A DNA stretch of 64,000 nucleotides from Tritrichomonas musculus (Eukaryota > Parabasalia > Tritrichomonadida > Tritrichomonadidae). Shown here one piece after another: positions 18,029 to 27,318 of the stretch. The notes under the pieces are model-generated. The model saw only the letters and a list, made by a program, of their open reading frames with translations, was not told the origin of the DNA and did no database searches. A program made the position numbers and the translations under genes. The stretch covers positions 930,001 to 994,000 of the forward strand of contig JAPFFF010000037.1 of NCBI GenBank assembly GCA_039105265.1, in the 5' to 3' direction. Numbering within the stretch: position 1 is the first letter of the stretch; every line of letters begins with the position of its first letter.

Positions 18029-18088
18029 TATAAAACAACTTCTTGATTCGAAGGGATATCTTAACAAAAAATGGTTGGGATTTCTTCC
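18029..18088 (-). promoter_or_regulatory. Promoter of the 353-residue gene with a duplicated upstream box
   Basis: On the minus strand AAGAAATCCCAACCA followed by TTTTTT lies at 18067-18087. The identical 21 bases occur at 18421-18441, just before the TTTATCACGACGACAA start motif of the next gene. An exact repeat of this length upstream of two neighbouring genes is best explained as a shared upstream control element. Confidence 0.6.
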
Positions 18089-18104
18089 AAAAAAATGCTT
18101 AGAT

Positions 18105-18407
18105 TCACTTAAATATTTGATGGTGCTCATCAAATAATCTATATCTTGGAGCGTCCTTTTCCTTCAACAAATCGTAATCACCACTATATTTCAACAAAGC
18201 TGCTCGTCTAAATTTTGCATATCTGAAGCCACTAAACTTGTTCCTTTCATCTAATACTTCCAAAATTACGTATCCTTTGCTATCGCACGTCCTAACGTTT
18301 TTTTGTGCATCATAGATTTGTTGCGTCTGTCTTGATGTATAATAGGGGTTGCGTAAAGTGTAGCCTTTATATTCTGTCATCATTTTTAAATCACTCGGGG
18401 CGTCCAT
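18105..18407 (-). CDS. Polinton protein of unknown function, first gene of the late run
   Basis: This 100-residue basic, Tyr-rich protein (RNPYYTSRQTQQIYDAQ, GFRYAKFRRAALLKY) follows a shared start motif. It is the most terminal gene at the element's right end and the first in the long minus-strand unit. I do not recognise the family. Position suggests a regulatory or early-acting role, which is inference. Confidence 0.6.
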   Translation of the reverse strand: MDAPSDLKMMTEYKGYTLRNPYYTSRQTQQIYDAQKNVRTCDSKGYVILEVLDERNKFSGFRYAKFRRAALLKYSGDYDLLKEKDAPRYRLFDEHHQIFK

Positions 18408-18441
18408 TTGTCGTCGTGATAAAAAATGGTTGGGATTTCTT
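18408..18441 (-). promoter_or_regulatory. Start motif TTTATCACGACGACAA with upstream 21-base box
   Basis: On the minus strand the 21-base box (18421-18441) overlaps the start of TTTTTTATCACGACGACAAATG. This promoter launches the minus-strand run of Polinton genes. Confidence 0.65.
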
Positions 18442-18732
18442 GACGGGACGTTAAGAAATCACGCCATTTATATATACTACTTTTAGTAGTGATTTTTTGA
18501 ACTTTTTAATTTTCAGTTTTTTTGATTTTTCAGTTTTTTGATTTTTTCAGTTTTTTTGAATTTTTTTAATTTTCATTTATAGGGGGGAGGAAGGGGTATA
18601 CAATTAATATATCTATTTTAAAAATGGGGTCCGGGGCGGGAGCCCTGGAGTAGCGCGAGCGGAGCCTTGGCGGAGCGAAGCGGTATAGGTCTCCGGGGAG
18701 CGAAAGCGTACCGGAGCCTATACTTTACTACT
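18442..18732. other. Right terminal non-coding region of the Polinton
   Basis: Bases 18487-18580 are T-rich repeats of CAGTTTTTTTGATTTTT in about four uneven copies. Bases 18605-18723 are strikingly GC-rich for this window and contain repeated GGAGCGAAGCG-like words. Bases 18683-18723 form an imperfect inverted repeat (GTATAGGTCTCCGG against CCGGAGCCTATAC). The inferred terminus is 18732. Protein-primed elements keep replication signals here, so the hairpin may be functional. Confidence 0.55.
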
Positions 18733-18752
18733 TTTGTTTTGAATTTCAAGAT

Positions 18753-19866
18753 CTTTTGTTTTGAATTTCAAGATCAGGGCTAATTTATAAAGTATTATTT
18801 TATGTTTTCCCATTCAGTTTTAGTAGAGCAGCACCAAATTTGACCATTTAAAAGATATTTTCTGATTTCACTTGGACTTTTTTTTTTTTTTTGAATTATC
18901 AAAAATGGAGGGGGAAGAGAGAGACACCAATTGTGTTTTGAGAAAGATAGGAGCATATTTGCTAAGATATCCTGAACATCATTCGGTATGATGTTTTTCT
19001 TCTTAATTGTTGGATCGAGCCCAAGCTCTTTGGCTCCGAAAATGAGAGCTGGAATGAATTTGGGGACTCATCAATATGATGGATTAAAATTGGATTTTTT
19101 GTGCAAAATTTTTCCAATGTACCATTTTCTTTTAATAGATTAAGTAATATATATATATATTATCAAAATAATTATCTTCATAGCATTCTAGATCGCAACA
19201 TTCCAGATAACGGTCTTTTGATATCATTTTTATTTTTTCCAAAAGCACATTATTCTCTTTCTGAAAAGACAATCCATATGAATCAATTACTATTATTATT
19301 TATTTAATTTAAAATATAGTCTGTTATTGTAAAAAGCCCATCTTTAACAGATCTTCAGCATTTTTAGGGTAAGAATTCATAAATATTGCCATGGGCACCT
19401 TCGCTGTGGTTATTACAAAGAGATATCCTTTTCAATCTGGCTCAATTACCCCATTTTAATATGAAAAAATTTCTTTTTTGATTTTTTACGAACAATCATT
19501 TGTAATAACATCACTAAAGAGTTAGGAAACACTGACATTGGGATACCTCCTAATCAAAATTCATTCCAGCTCTCATTTTCGGAGCCAAAGAGCTTGGGCT
19601 CGATCCAACAATTAAGAAGAAAAACATCATACCGAATGATGTTCAGGATATCTTAGCAAATATGCTCCTATCTTTCTCAAAACACAATTGGTGTCTCTCT
19701 CTTCCCCCTCCATTTTTGATAATTCAAAAAAAAAAAAAAAAGTCCAAGTGAAATCAGAAAATATCTTTTAAATGGTCAAATTTGGTGCTGCTCTACTAAA
19801 ACTGAATGGGAAAACATAAAATAATACTTTATAAATTAGCCCTGATCTTGAAATTCAAAACAAAAG
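18753..19866. mobile_element. Short non-autonomous element with 310-base terminal inverted repeats
   Basis: The left arm 18753-19061 and right arm 19557-19866 are nearly perfect inverted copies; the main difference is the length of a poly-T/poly-A run. The arms start CTTTTGTTTTGAATTTCAAG. The 495-base spacer holds no recognisable gene. The first 22 bases of the element occur once more immediately to the left (18731-18752), touching the Polinton terminus. No flanking target duplication is seen, which fits insertion of the Polinton into or beside this element. Transcription would make a long hairpin RNA. Confidence 0.85.
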
Positions 19867-20639
19867 AACCGAATTATTTTACTTGACGGGCTTTGCTCAA
19901 GAGAAAAACCGATCGCTATCTATATTTTAAAAATAACTAATGTTGATGTTCTGGTATTGCCAGTCCACACATCTCATCTGTTATAAAAAGTGTGGAGGAA
20001 AATTCGTAAATATCTGAATTGCTTTCACTTTTTGAGTTTTTATCCCTCAAAAAGTAAACCTTTCAAGAGATTTTTGAATACTCAATGATAAAAATTTAAA
20101 TAAAAATATTTAAATATAAAATAAGTATTTTGCTTTTAAATTATCTGAATAATAGGCCTATTTCCGAACAAAAAAAAGTTTATAAAATATTCTGATTTTT
20201 TATAAATTTACATATATTCATGAAAATAAATGTATTTGTAAATATATTATGATTTTTCATAATATAAAAAATTTGATAAACATAATGATTTTTTGTAAAC
20301 ATTGAACTTTTTGATAATAAAGAGAAAAATGAATGCTTTAGGTTTATATCAGAAACAAATGTAAATAATAAATGAGCTTTGACATCTTTTCATTTTTTAT
20401 TTTAAATGATATGAATACTCATATCTTTATGTAAGAAAATGATACTAATAAATATGTTCTTAAAAATAAAATGTTTACAAAAAATCAATATAATCATTAA
20501 AAAAAATATATATAGTTCCGTGAAAAAGTGGTCATTGAAAAAGTTCAAAAACCAACTATGAGAACCGATTACTCCTTTTTTTAAGGCATAGTTGGTTTTT
20601 GATTTTCGTCACCTGTATTTGACATGAATTAACCTTGTT
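19867..20639. other. AT-rich spacer with one perfect hairpin
   Basis: No gene is seen. The only clear structure is at 20546-20601: CAAAAACCAACTATG and CATAGTTGGTTTTTG form a perfect 15-base-pair stem around a 26-base loop. It could be a transposon remnant or a structured RNA. Confidence 0.6.
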
Positions 20640-21776
20640 GTGATATTATTATAAGTGTTATTGAACAAATTGAATGAATTGAATAAATGAATAATGTCGA
20701 ATATATTGAATGAATGATGTCGAATGGAATTGAATGAATGATAGTATTAAGCAAATTAACGAACTGAAATGACCTTATTGAACAAATTGAATGGAATGAA
20801 CAAATGAATTGCCTGGAATGAATAAATGCATTAAACGGCCTTGTTGTGAATATTATTGTAAGTGTTATTTCTCATCAATGCATTTGACCTCTTATATGAA
20901 TGAATGAATAATGTCGAATAGATTGAATGAATTGAATGAATTAAATGAATTGAATGAATAAATTGAGTGAACGAATTGAACGAATGAAATGAATCTGTTC
21001 ACTCCATTTTCATGTTGTGGTTGTTTAAATGAAAGCAAAGGTGACAAATTCACCCAATGATAAATTAATGTTGCAGTTATTAAATATATAATTAATTATT
21101 CAAAAGATGTTATTGAAAAAACATGATTGCTGGGTTTGATATTATTGAACGAATTGAATTGAACAAATTGAATGATAGTATTGAATGACTGTAATCGAAT
21201 GAAACGAATGAATTGAACGAACGAATTGAATGAACGAATTGAATTGGCTGGAATGAATAAATGAATTGACTGGAATAAGGTTAGAAAAATAGGGTTAGAT
21301 CTAACCTGTTAACCTTAATGCAATTAACATAAATTGAGTGCTGGTTTTGAACGAACGAATGAAACGAATGAATGAATTGAGTGAACGAATTAAATAAATT
21401 AAATGAATGAAACGAATAAACGAATTGACCTTAATCTTAGCCTTGCTTTGAATGAATAGAAAGAATGGAATTAACTATACTAACAAATGATGTTATTGAA
21501 TGAACGAATGAATGAAATAGAATGATGTTTGAAATGAATGGAATTGAACAAACGAATAAAATGAATAAATGAATTGATCGGAAGCAATAAGGTTAGAAAA
21601 ATAGGGTTAAATCTAACCCTCGTGCTCTTCACCTTAATGCAATTGACATAAATTGACCTCTTAATTGACCTTATTTTTTGAACGAATAGAATGAAAAAAC
21701 GAATTGAATGGAATTGTTTGAATGAATAATGTCGAATTCATTGAACGAATGAATGAATGAACGAATAAGATTTGAA
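20640..21776. repeat. Degenerate GAAT/GAATT simple-sequence tract
   Basis: About 1.1 kb is dominated by imperfect GAATGAATTGAATGAA. Two islands of unrelated sequence interrupt it: AAGGTTAGAAAAATAGGGTT followed by AGATCTAACC at about 21276, and the same module again at about 21588, each followed by ACCTTAATGCAATT and ACATAAATTGA. The islands show that the tract was partly duplicated in a block of about 312 bases. Confidence 0.75.
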
Positions 21777-21970
21777 TGCAATGAAAAAATAAGATTTAAA
21801 AGTCATGAAAAAATAAGATTTGAATTTCGTGAAAAAAATAAGATTTGAATGTAATGAAAAATAAGGTTCGAATTTTATGATAAAATAAGATTTGAATTCT
21901 ATGAAAAAATAAGATTTGAATGCCATGAAAAAAAAGATTTGAATGTAATGAAAAAATAAGATTTGAATGG
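21777..21970 (+). repeat. 24-base satellite array, copy 1
   Basis: Units of ATGAAAAAATAAGATTTGAA plus four variable bases are repeated about eight times, with single-base length slips. The array follows the last visible ankyrin unit of the pseudogene. Confidence 0.85.
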
Positions 21971-22312
21971 TATAAGTGCTTAAATATTAAAATGCTTTTG
22001 CAATTGATTTCAATGTTTGGTTTTGATAACAAAAATTGAACAATTTCAGTACAACCATAAAGAGCAGCATACATAAGCGGAGTCCAATTAAATATTCATA
22101 TTATACACCAAAAAATATTAAAAATTTGAATTTCATAAAAAAAATAAATTTTGAATTTCATGAATGTTTTTGATTAAAATGTCTTTGCAGTTGATTTCAA
22201 TGTCTGGCTGCGATAATAAAAGCTGAACAATTTCTGCATGGTCTCTGTTGGTTGCAATAATCAATGGAGTACTGTCAAATTTCAAATTGAATTCCAAAAA
22301 TGATCAAAATAA

Positions 22313-22510
22313 AAAAGAATTTTATGAAAAAATAAGATTTGAATTGTATGAAAAAATAAGATTTGAATGTAATGAAAATATAAGATTTGAATGCCATGAG
22401 AAAATAAGATTTGAATGTCATGAAAAAATAAGATTTGAATTCTATGAAAAAATAAGATTTGAATGTCATGAAAAAATAAGATTTGAATTCTATGAAAAAA
22501 TAAGATTTGT
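22313..22510 (+). repeat. 24-base satellite array, copy 2
   Basis: Eight copies of the same 24-base unit as at 21777-21970 occur here, all in one phase, so the plus strand reads as an eight-residue repeat (EKIRFECH and EKIRFEFY variants). It separates two ankyrin pieces of the pseudogene. Confidence 0.85.
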
Positions 22511-22625
22511 CATTGCAACTGCTATTTATGGTTTATTATCGATCCGAATTAATAATAATATCGATTTTAGACTAATAAAAAAATATTCGGTTTATATTTT
22601 TTTACATAGAAAAAACCATGAGTAG

Positions 22626-23005
22626 CTAGCTACTCATTCTTTTTTTTGCAAAAGTGCAAAAAAGTTCCAGATTTTTTTTTCAATGGTACAATACAAGGTC
22701 AATATTGACCTAAACCGCCACGGGCAATTACGATTTCTCAAAAAAATTATTTGAAGAATTTACAAAAAATAAATTTTTCCATTAAATAAAAAATAATTGT
22801 ATTATTCACTGTTATTATTTATTTATTTGATTATTTTGAAAAATGATTTTTATTTCAGAGGATATTTTGGGTTTTTTACCCTAAGCCTTTTCTGTTTTGG
22901 GTTTAAGGATTTGAATTACATATTCAAATTGGAAAACTTTTTCAAAAGTCTTTTTAACTGAATAATTCAATTTTTGAGATAAACACAATATATATATTTA
23001 TTAAA
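22626..23005 (+). promoter_or_regulatory. Upstream region of the cysteine peptidase gene
   Basis: This 380-base AT-rich stretch contains no gene. An imperfect repeat of TTTTGGGTTT(T/A)A lies at 22868-22910 (GGGTTTTTTACCCTAAGCC, then TTTTGGGTTTAAGG). The nearest initiator-like sequence is TTCAATTTTTGAG about 35 bases before the ATG. It is only a partial match to TCAYW. Confidence 0.35.
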
Positions 23006-23965
23006 ATGTTTGCATTCTTGTTTGCACTTGCATCTTCATCTATTAAATTCCTTAATGAAGAACGCAGTTTCCTTAATTGGATGCGTTCTAACAACCAATA
23101 TTTCATTGGAGACGAATATAATCTTCGTCTCGGCCTTTTTATTGCACGCGGTCGTTACATCCGTGAATTCAACAAACGTCCAGGAAACACTTTCAAGGTT
23201 GGATTCAATAAATTCTCTTGTTACACACCAGCTGAATACCAAACACTTTTGGGTTTCCGCATGGACAAGAAAGCTTATGAAAAGAATACTGAAAGCAAGA
23301 AATATACTGTTAAAGAACCAGATACATTAGACTGGCGTGAAAAAGGTGTAGTCAACGCAATCAAAGATCAAGGTCAATGCGGATCATGCTGGGCATTTTC
23401 AGCAGTTTGTACTTGTGAATCAGCTTATGCAATCAAGACTGGTACACTTCTTTCATACTCAGAACAAAATCTTGTTGATTGTGTTACATTATCTTTCGGC
23501 TGCAATGGTGGAAATCCTTCATATGCAATTACATATGTCACATACATCCAAAGTGGTCAATTCAACAGTGAACAAGATTATCCATACAAAGCAGTTGGTG
23601 GAACATGCTCCTATGATTCATCAAAGGCAATTGGTAAAGTTACATCATACCACTCTGTTTTCTTCCATTCTGAATCTGATTTACTCTCAAAGCTTGTTAA
23701 CTACGGTCCAGTTTCAGTCGCAATTGACGCTTCACAAACATCATTCAACTCATACTCTGGTGGTATTTATCAAGATTCATCATGCTCATCTTGGTTCCTT
23801 GATCATGCTGTTGCTTGTGTTGGTTATGGCTCCGAAAATGGTACCAACTATTGGATTGTCAGGAACTCCTGGGGAACATCATGGGGAGAAGATGGTTATT
23901 TCAGACTTCTCCGTGGTGAAAACATGTGCGGTATTGCATCATCTGCTCTTGTTGCTTATGTTTAA
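23006..23965 (+). CDS. Papain-like cysteine peptidase (family C1A)
   Basis: This 319-residue secreted or lysosomal protease degrades host and food proteins. It has a very short hydrophobic start (residues 1-12), an I29 inhibitor propeptide (about 13-95) and the mature papain domain. The oxyanion Gln122 and catalytic Cys128 lie in DQGQCGSCWAF, His267 in LDHAVACVGYG and Asn287 in RNSWGTSWGEDGYF. All are intact, and Cys pairs typical for the family are present. The propeptide wording (FLNWMRSNN, GDEYNLRLG) is that of trichomonad CP-type peptidases, the main secreted virulence-associated proteases of Tritrichomonas and Trichomonas. It is complete. Confidence 0.97.
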   Translation: MFAFLFALASSSIKFLNEERSFLNWMRSNNQYFIGDEYNLRLGLFIARGRYIREFNKRPGNTFKVGFNKFSCYTPAEYQTLLGFRMDKKAYEKNTESKKYTVKEPDTLDWREKGVVNAIKDQGQCGSCWAFSAVCTCESAYAIKTGTLLSYSEQNLVDCVTLSFGCNGGNPSYAITYVTYIQSGQFNSEQDYPYKAVGGTCSYDSSKAIGKVTSYHSVFFHSESDLLSKLVNYGPVSVAIDASQTSFNSYSGGIYQDSSCSSWFLDHAVACVGYGSENGTNYWIVRNSWGTSWGEDGYFRLLRGENMCGIASSALVAYV

Positions 23966-24051
23966 GCATTTTACTAATCACTTTTTCAATAAACATTGAA
24001 ATTTCTAAAAGTATTTTTTTGAATGTATATTTGTTCTTTTAAATTTTTATA

Positions 24052-25773
24052 ATGTGTACTCTTTCATCAAAAATTGAAAAAACAAATCAAACCTATTCTG
24101 TACGTGCAACTTCAAAAGGAATATCTAGAATTGATTTGGTTCCTCCAAAGTTTTTGCATTGTGCTGTTTTATTTATATCGCATAATTCTATTCATACTTT
24201 GAAGAAGATTGATCAATTTCGATGTCTGACAAGACTTATGGTTGAATATAACAATATATGTTGGCTTAAAGATTTAGATCCCCTCAAAAATATTACAACT
24301 CTTTACGAATTACGATTAGAAGGCAATCCGGTTTGTAGAATTCCACTTTGGGATTTTTATGTCATCGAATTATGCAAAAATTTAGTGTTGCTTAATGGGA
24401 AAGTCGTTAGAGTAAAGGTTAAATTCAAGGAAGAGTTAGAATATTCTGATACTTATACTAATTTCGATATTCCTTTAGTTTTATATTTAGAAGAGGAAAT
24501 GCTTAATAATTTATTTTACACAGAAATCGCATATAAAATTGTTAATCGTGTCAATTCTTTTAATAACTTAAGAACAGACAATTCAAAAAGCAAGCAAAAT
24601 TATTATCGCAAGCAAATGCTTGAGATAATTAGAAAAGAATTTGTAAATGCTAATAAAACAGACTTTATTAATCAAATTAAGGCAGAATCGCCAACTCAAG
24701 AAGTAGATCAATATTTATTATATTTAGAACATTTGTTATTGAAAAAATACATAATTTTCCACAAAGTTTTTCCCAAATGGAATAGACTGAGTCATGAACT
24801 TTTTGAAAAGCATCAAGAAGGAATCAAAAAATTCGAGCAACAAGTAAAACAATCAGCATCAAATACTATAAATCATCATTCATGCACGGCTTTATCAAGC
24901 ACTTTGGCAAGCTATGAGCTTCAATCAATTGGGATTCTGACAAGTGATGAAATAACAGAGCATCTAAGTCAATATCAAGATGAAAACATAAAAGGAAGCT
25001 TGACTTTAGCTGCTGTTGCTAGTTTATCTGATTCTACTAATACTACACCAACTAAATCATTAACACCAAAACCAACACCGCTCACAATATCTAATATTTC
25101 GCCAAAATCGATATCAAATTCGTCATCAATCCTAAAAACAAAGAGTAATCAATCTTCATCAAATAACTTTTCTTTATCTTCTTATCATCCAATATTATCA
25201 ATTGATTTCGATTTTTCAAAAGAAAATCAATTAAATATAGGTTGTTATAATCCAAAATTAGAAACAGTTGAAGATTTTGAATTTGAGGTTCCTGAAGAAG
25301 ATTTGCAATCATTTATTGACGCAATTGATGAATCTTCCACAGATTCATCTGATGACAGAGAAAAAGATAAAGAATTAACATTTGATAATCAAATGGAGCG
25401 TGAAATAGTAGAATCAGAAACGATGTCTCAAACTTTGCAAAATAATCCTCGTTTTAAACATGATTATGAGGGATTTTCGTCAGATTCTTATCGACAACAA
25501 CAGCAGATATTAGATGTTAATCCAATTATTACTACAATCCCGATTTCTGATATTTCTGGAAGCGATATCTATTCGTATGATGGAAAAGTTGTTTCATCGG
25601 GGAGGAATCAAGTTTTAAAGAAAATATCGCATATTCCTAATTCTTTTCTAGGGAAGAAGTATTTTCGTCTTTGGAAGTCGAAGTTTGTAAATAAAAATAG
25701 TTTTAAAAAGAATAGAAGAAATTTGAATGTACAAAGTTTCATTAGTAGTGAAAGCGGAAATAACAACAATTAA
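24052..25773 (+). CDS. Leucine-rich-repeat protein with long Ser-rich C-terminus
   Basis: This 573-residue protein starts 86 bases after the peptidase stop. Residues 20-115 form SDS22/U2A-prime style leucine-rich repeats with a cap (LYELRLEGNPVCRIPLWDFY, near residue 95, and LVLLNGKVV). This arrangement is common in ciliary, centrosomal and phosphatase-scaffold proteins. A helical region follows to about 290, then a Ser/Thr/Pro-rich disordered part and an acidic patch (EEDLQSFIDAIDESSTDSSDD). The end is basic (FKKNRRNLN). No enzyme motif is present. Probably a cytoskeletal adaptor. Confidence 0.75.
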   Translation: MCTLSSKIEKTNQTYSVRATSKGISRIDLVPPKFLHCAVLFISHNSIHTLKKIDQFRCLTRLMVEYNNICWLKDLDPLKNITTLYELRLEGNPVCRIPLWDFYVIELCKNLVLLNGKVVRVKVKFKEELEYSDTYTNFDIPLVLYLEEEMLNNLFYTEIAYKIVNRVNSFNNLRTDNSKSKQNYYRKQMLEIIRKEFVNANKTDFINQIKAESPTQEVDQYLLYLEHLLLKKYIIFHKVFPKWNRLSHELFEKHQEGIKKFEQQVKQSASNTINHHSCTALSSTLASYELQSIGILTSDEITEHLSQYQDENIKGSLTLAAVASLSDSTNTTPTKSLTPKPTPLTISNISPKSISNSSSILKTKSNQSSSNNFSLSSYHPILSIDFDFSKENQLNIGCYNPKLETVEDFEFEVPEEDLQSFIDAIDESSTDSSDDREKDKELTFDNQMEREIVESETMSQTLQNNPRFKHDYEGFSSDSYRQQQQILDVNPIITTIPISDISGSDIYSYDGKVVSSGRNQVLKKISHIPNSFLGKKYFRLWKSKFVNKNSFKKNRRNLNVQSFISSESGNNNN

Positions 25774-26134
25774 AGAAATATTAAGAGTTCCCTAGAAAGT
25801 GTGTGCGAAAAACTTCTGATGATTGAAAGAAATTATATAGAATTATAATATAGAATATAATATCTTTGTTTTGATTCATTTATAAGTTTTAAAAAGCGAA
25901 TGATTTCAAAGAGTTTTTTTCTTGCAAAATTGTTTGATTTAATATTTTATTTTAAATAAATATTTTAAAATTATTTTGCTTTTTTCAAGTATCTCAAAAT
26001 TTATCTTGGTGAATATAAATAAATGCGGGGGTGACCCGAGAAAAAAAATGCTGATCGTATACAAATAAATACGGATATGATTAGTTCATTAAAAGCTTCA
26101 TCAAACTTTGATTTCTTCAGAAAAAGTTTATAAA
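25774..26134. other. Intergenic region before the kinase gene
   Basis: The 361 bases are AT-rich with no gene. One GC-rich word (GCGGGGGTGACCCGAG near 26023) contains a small CGGG/CCCG inverted pair. An initiator-like TCATCAAAC lies about 35 bases before the kinase ATG. Confidence 0.35.
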
Positions 26135-27124
26135 ATGGAAAGAAAACATCTACCTTCAAAATACCTAGTAAATGCAAACGAATTCGAATTTATTAAAGAC
26201 ATTGGCAAAGGTGCATATGGTTCTGTTAAACTTGTAAAAGAAAAAAAGACTGGAAAACTTTATGCTAAAAAAGTTGTATTCTTTTTAGATGGAGATGAAA
26301 TGGGAGCTCCTTTATACTTTTTCCGTGAATTTCTTTCACTTTTTGATTCCCAATATCCTGGCCTACCATTTTTATATCTTAGAGGATTTAATTTTCCTAC
26401 CAAAGATGATGAAGCTTTTATAATTACAGAATATTTAGATGGTGGTTCACTAGAAGATTTAATAAATTCAAATTATGAAGGATGTGAAGATGTTGTTACT
26501 ACCAAAATGAAAATAATCTTTGGAATAGCTTTTGCCTTAAAATTTTTACATCTTAAAGATATTATTCATCGTGATTTAAAGCCAGCCAACATTCTTCTTG
26601 ATTCAAAAAGAGAGCCGTATTTAGCTGATTTTGGATTTGCTCGCGAAATATCAAAAGGTGAACAAATAACGGCAGGATTAGGCACTCCAGAGTATATGGC
26701 ACCAGAAATTTTGGATCAGGAGTATGCTGATCCAGACAAATCAATTGATATTTATTCTTTTGCTGTTTTGACACTTGAAATAATAACTGGTTCATTAAAA
26801 ATTAATGGAAAGAATGCGCATGTTATATTGAATGACCATGTAAAAGAAGGAAAAAGATATGACGTACCAAACTCAGTCCCTGATTGCTTTAAAAAATTGA
26901 TTAATGACTGTTGGTCTGGAAACCCAAGCCAACGATGGCCAGCAGATGATATTGTTGATGATCTTTATAGATGCAAAATAATATTGCCAGGAACAAACTT
27001 GGAAGTATATAATGAATATACAAATAGACTAACAAGCATTCTCGAACAAGCTTTAGAAGAGAATGATGAAGTTGAAGTTGAAGATTTAGATCAAGAGCCT
27101 ACACCAGAATACGATTTTTCTTAA
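26135..27124 (+). CDS. Serine/threonine or dual-type protein kinase
   Basis: This 329-residue protein is a single kinase domain with a short acidic tail. It shows the glycine loop GKGAYGSV (25-31), lysine box YAKKVV (Lys46), HRDLKPANILL (145-155), DFGFAR (165-170) and GTPEYMAPEI (184-192), so it should be active. The C-lobe (CWSGNPSQRWPADDIVDDLY) is of the tyrosine-kinase-like/RIP type seen in large trichomonad kinase families. The tail is Glu/Asp-rich. The ATG at 26135 is used because the upstream in-frame codon is not ATG. Substrate unknown. Confidence 0.93.
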   Translation: MERKHLPSKYLVNANEFEFIKDIGKGAYGSVKLVKEKKTGKLYAKKVVFFLDGDEMGAPLYFFREFLSLFDSQYPGLPFLYLRGFNFPTKDDEAFIITEYLDGGSLEDLINSNYEGCEDVVTTKMKIIFGIAFALKFLHLKDIIHRDLKPANILLDSKREPYLADFGFAREISKGEQITAGLGTPEYMAPEILDQEYADPDKSIDIYSFAVLTLEIITGSLKINGKNAHVILNDHVKEGKRYDVPNSVPDCFKKLINDCWSGNPSQRWPADDIVDDLYRCKIILPGTNLEVYNEYTNRLTSILEQALEENDEVEVEDLDQEPTPEYDFS

Positions 27125-27300
27125 ATGTCTTAAAAAATAATTAGATAAAGATGTATATAATTGGCACCACTTTTTTTAGCATTCTCTATAATTATCCGTA
27201 TTTATTGCAATCTATTTTAACAATAATAATATTTTTCATAAAAAATGTTTGTACGTTATAATTGCTATAAAAACAAAATTTTTTTAAACGGCAAGATTTA

Positions 27301-27305
27301 TCATT
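27301..27305 (+). promoter_or_regulatory. Initiator TCATT before the C2-domain gene
   Basis: TTATCATTTTTATAAAG lies directly before the ATG at 27319. TCATT fits TCAYW exactly and its A is 16 bases from the start codon. Confidence 0.6.
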
Positions 27306-27318
27306 TTTATAAAGTTTT

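Larger units (their letters stand above)
1..18732. mobile_element. Polinton/Maverick element, left end outside window
   Basis: The block has the standard Polinton set: protein-primed DNA polymerase B, retrovirus-like integrase, FtsK/HerA-type packaging ATPase and a double jelly-roll type major capsid protein, plus small virion-type genes, in two opposed transcription units. The adenovirus-type protease usual for the family was not recognised and may lie to the left. The right terminus is inferred at about 18732, where the strand read inward starts AGTAGTAAAGTATAGG, in keeping with the AG start common for these elements. The genes stay open, so the element looks whole where visible and young. 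The exact right end and target duplication cannot be tested because the left end is missing. Confidence 0.9.
21777..22620 (-). pseudogene. Ankyrin-repeat gene remnant broken up by 24-base satellite units
   Basis: On the minus strand three ankyrin pieces are visible: DNKP-IAVAMTN with an internal stop (near 22530), STPLIIATNRDHAEIVQLLL with SQPDIEINCKDI (22270-22180), and NWTPLMYAALYGCTEIVQFL with LSKPNIEINCKSI (22090-21985). They match the trichomonad ankyrin consensus. Frames are interrupted by stops and by inserted 24-base repeat units that always begin just after an ankyrin unit. It is therefore a dead host gene of the large ankyrin family. Confidence 0.75.

Noticed and set aside
19101-19307. 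A 68-residue frame in the spacer of the inverted-repeat element
   Set aside because: Composition is random and AT-driven, with no motif and no start signal.
21276-21658. GGGTTAGATCTAACC resembling telomere repeats
   Set aside because: Only single palindromic copies are present in a duplicated module, with no tandem telomeric array.
21777-22510. CRISPR-like look of evenly spaced repeats
   Set aside because: Units are contiguous with no unique spacers and no cas genes; the organism is a eukaryote.
22248-22625. A 125-residue frame with EKIRFECH-type repeats
   Set aside because: It is a translation of the 24-base satellite; the minus strand carries ankyrin pieces, showing the real ancestry.
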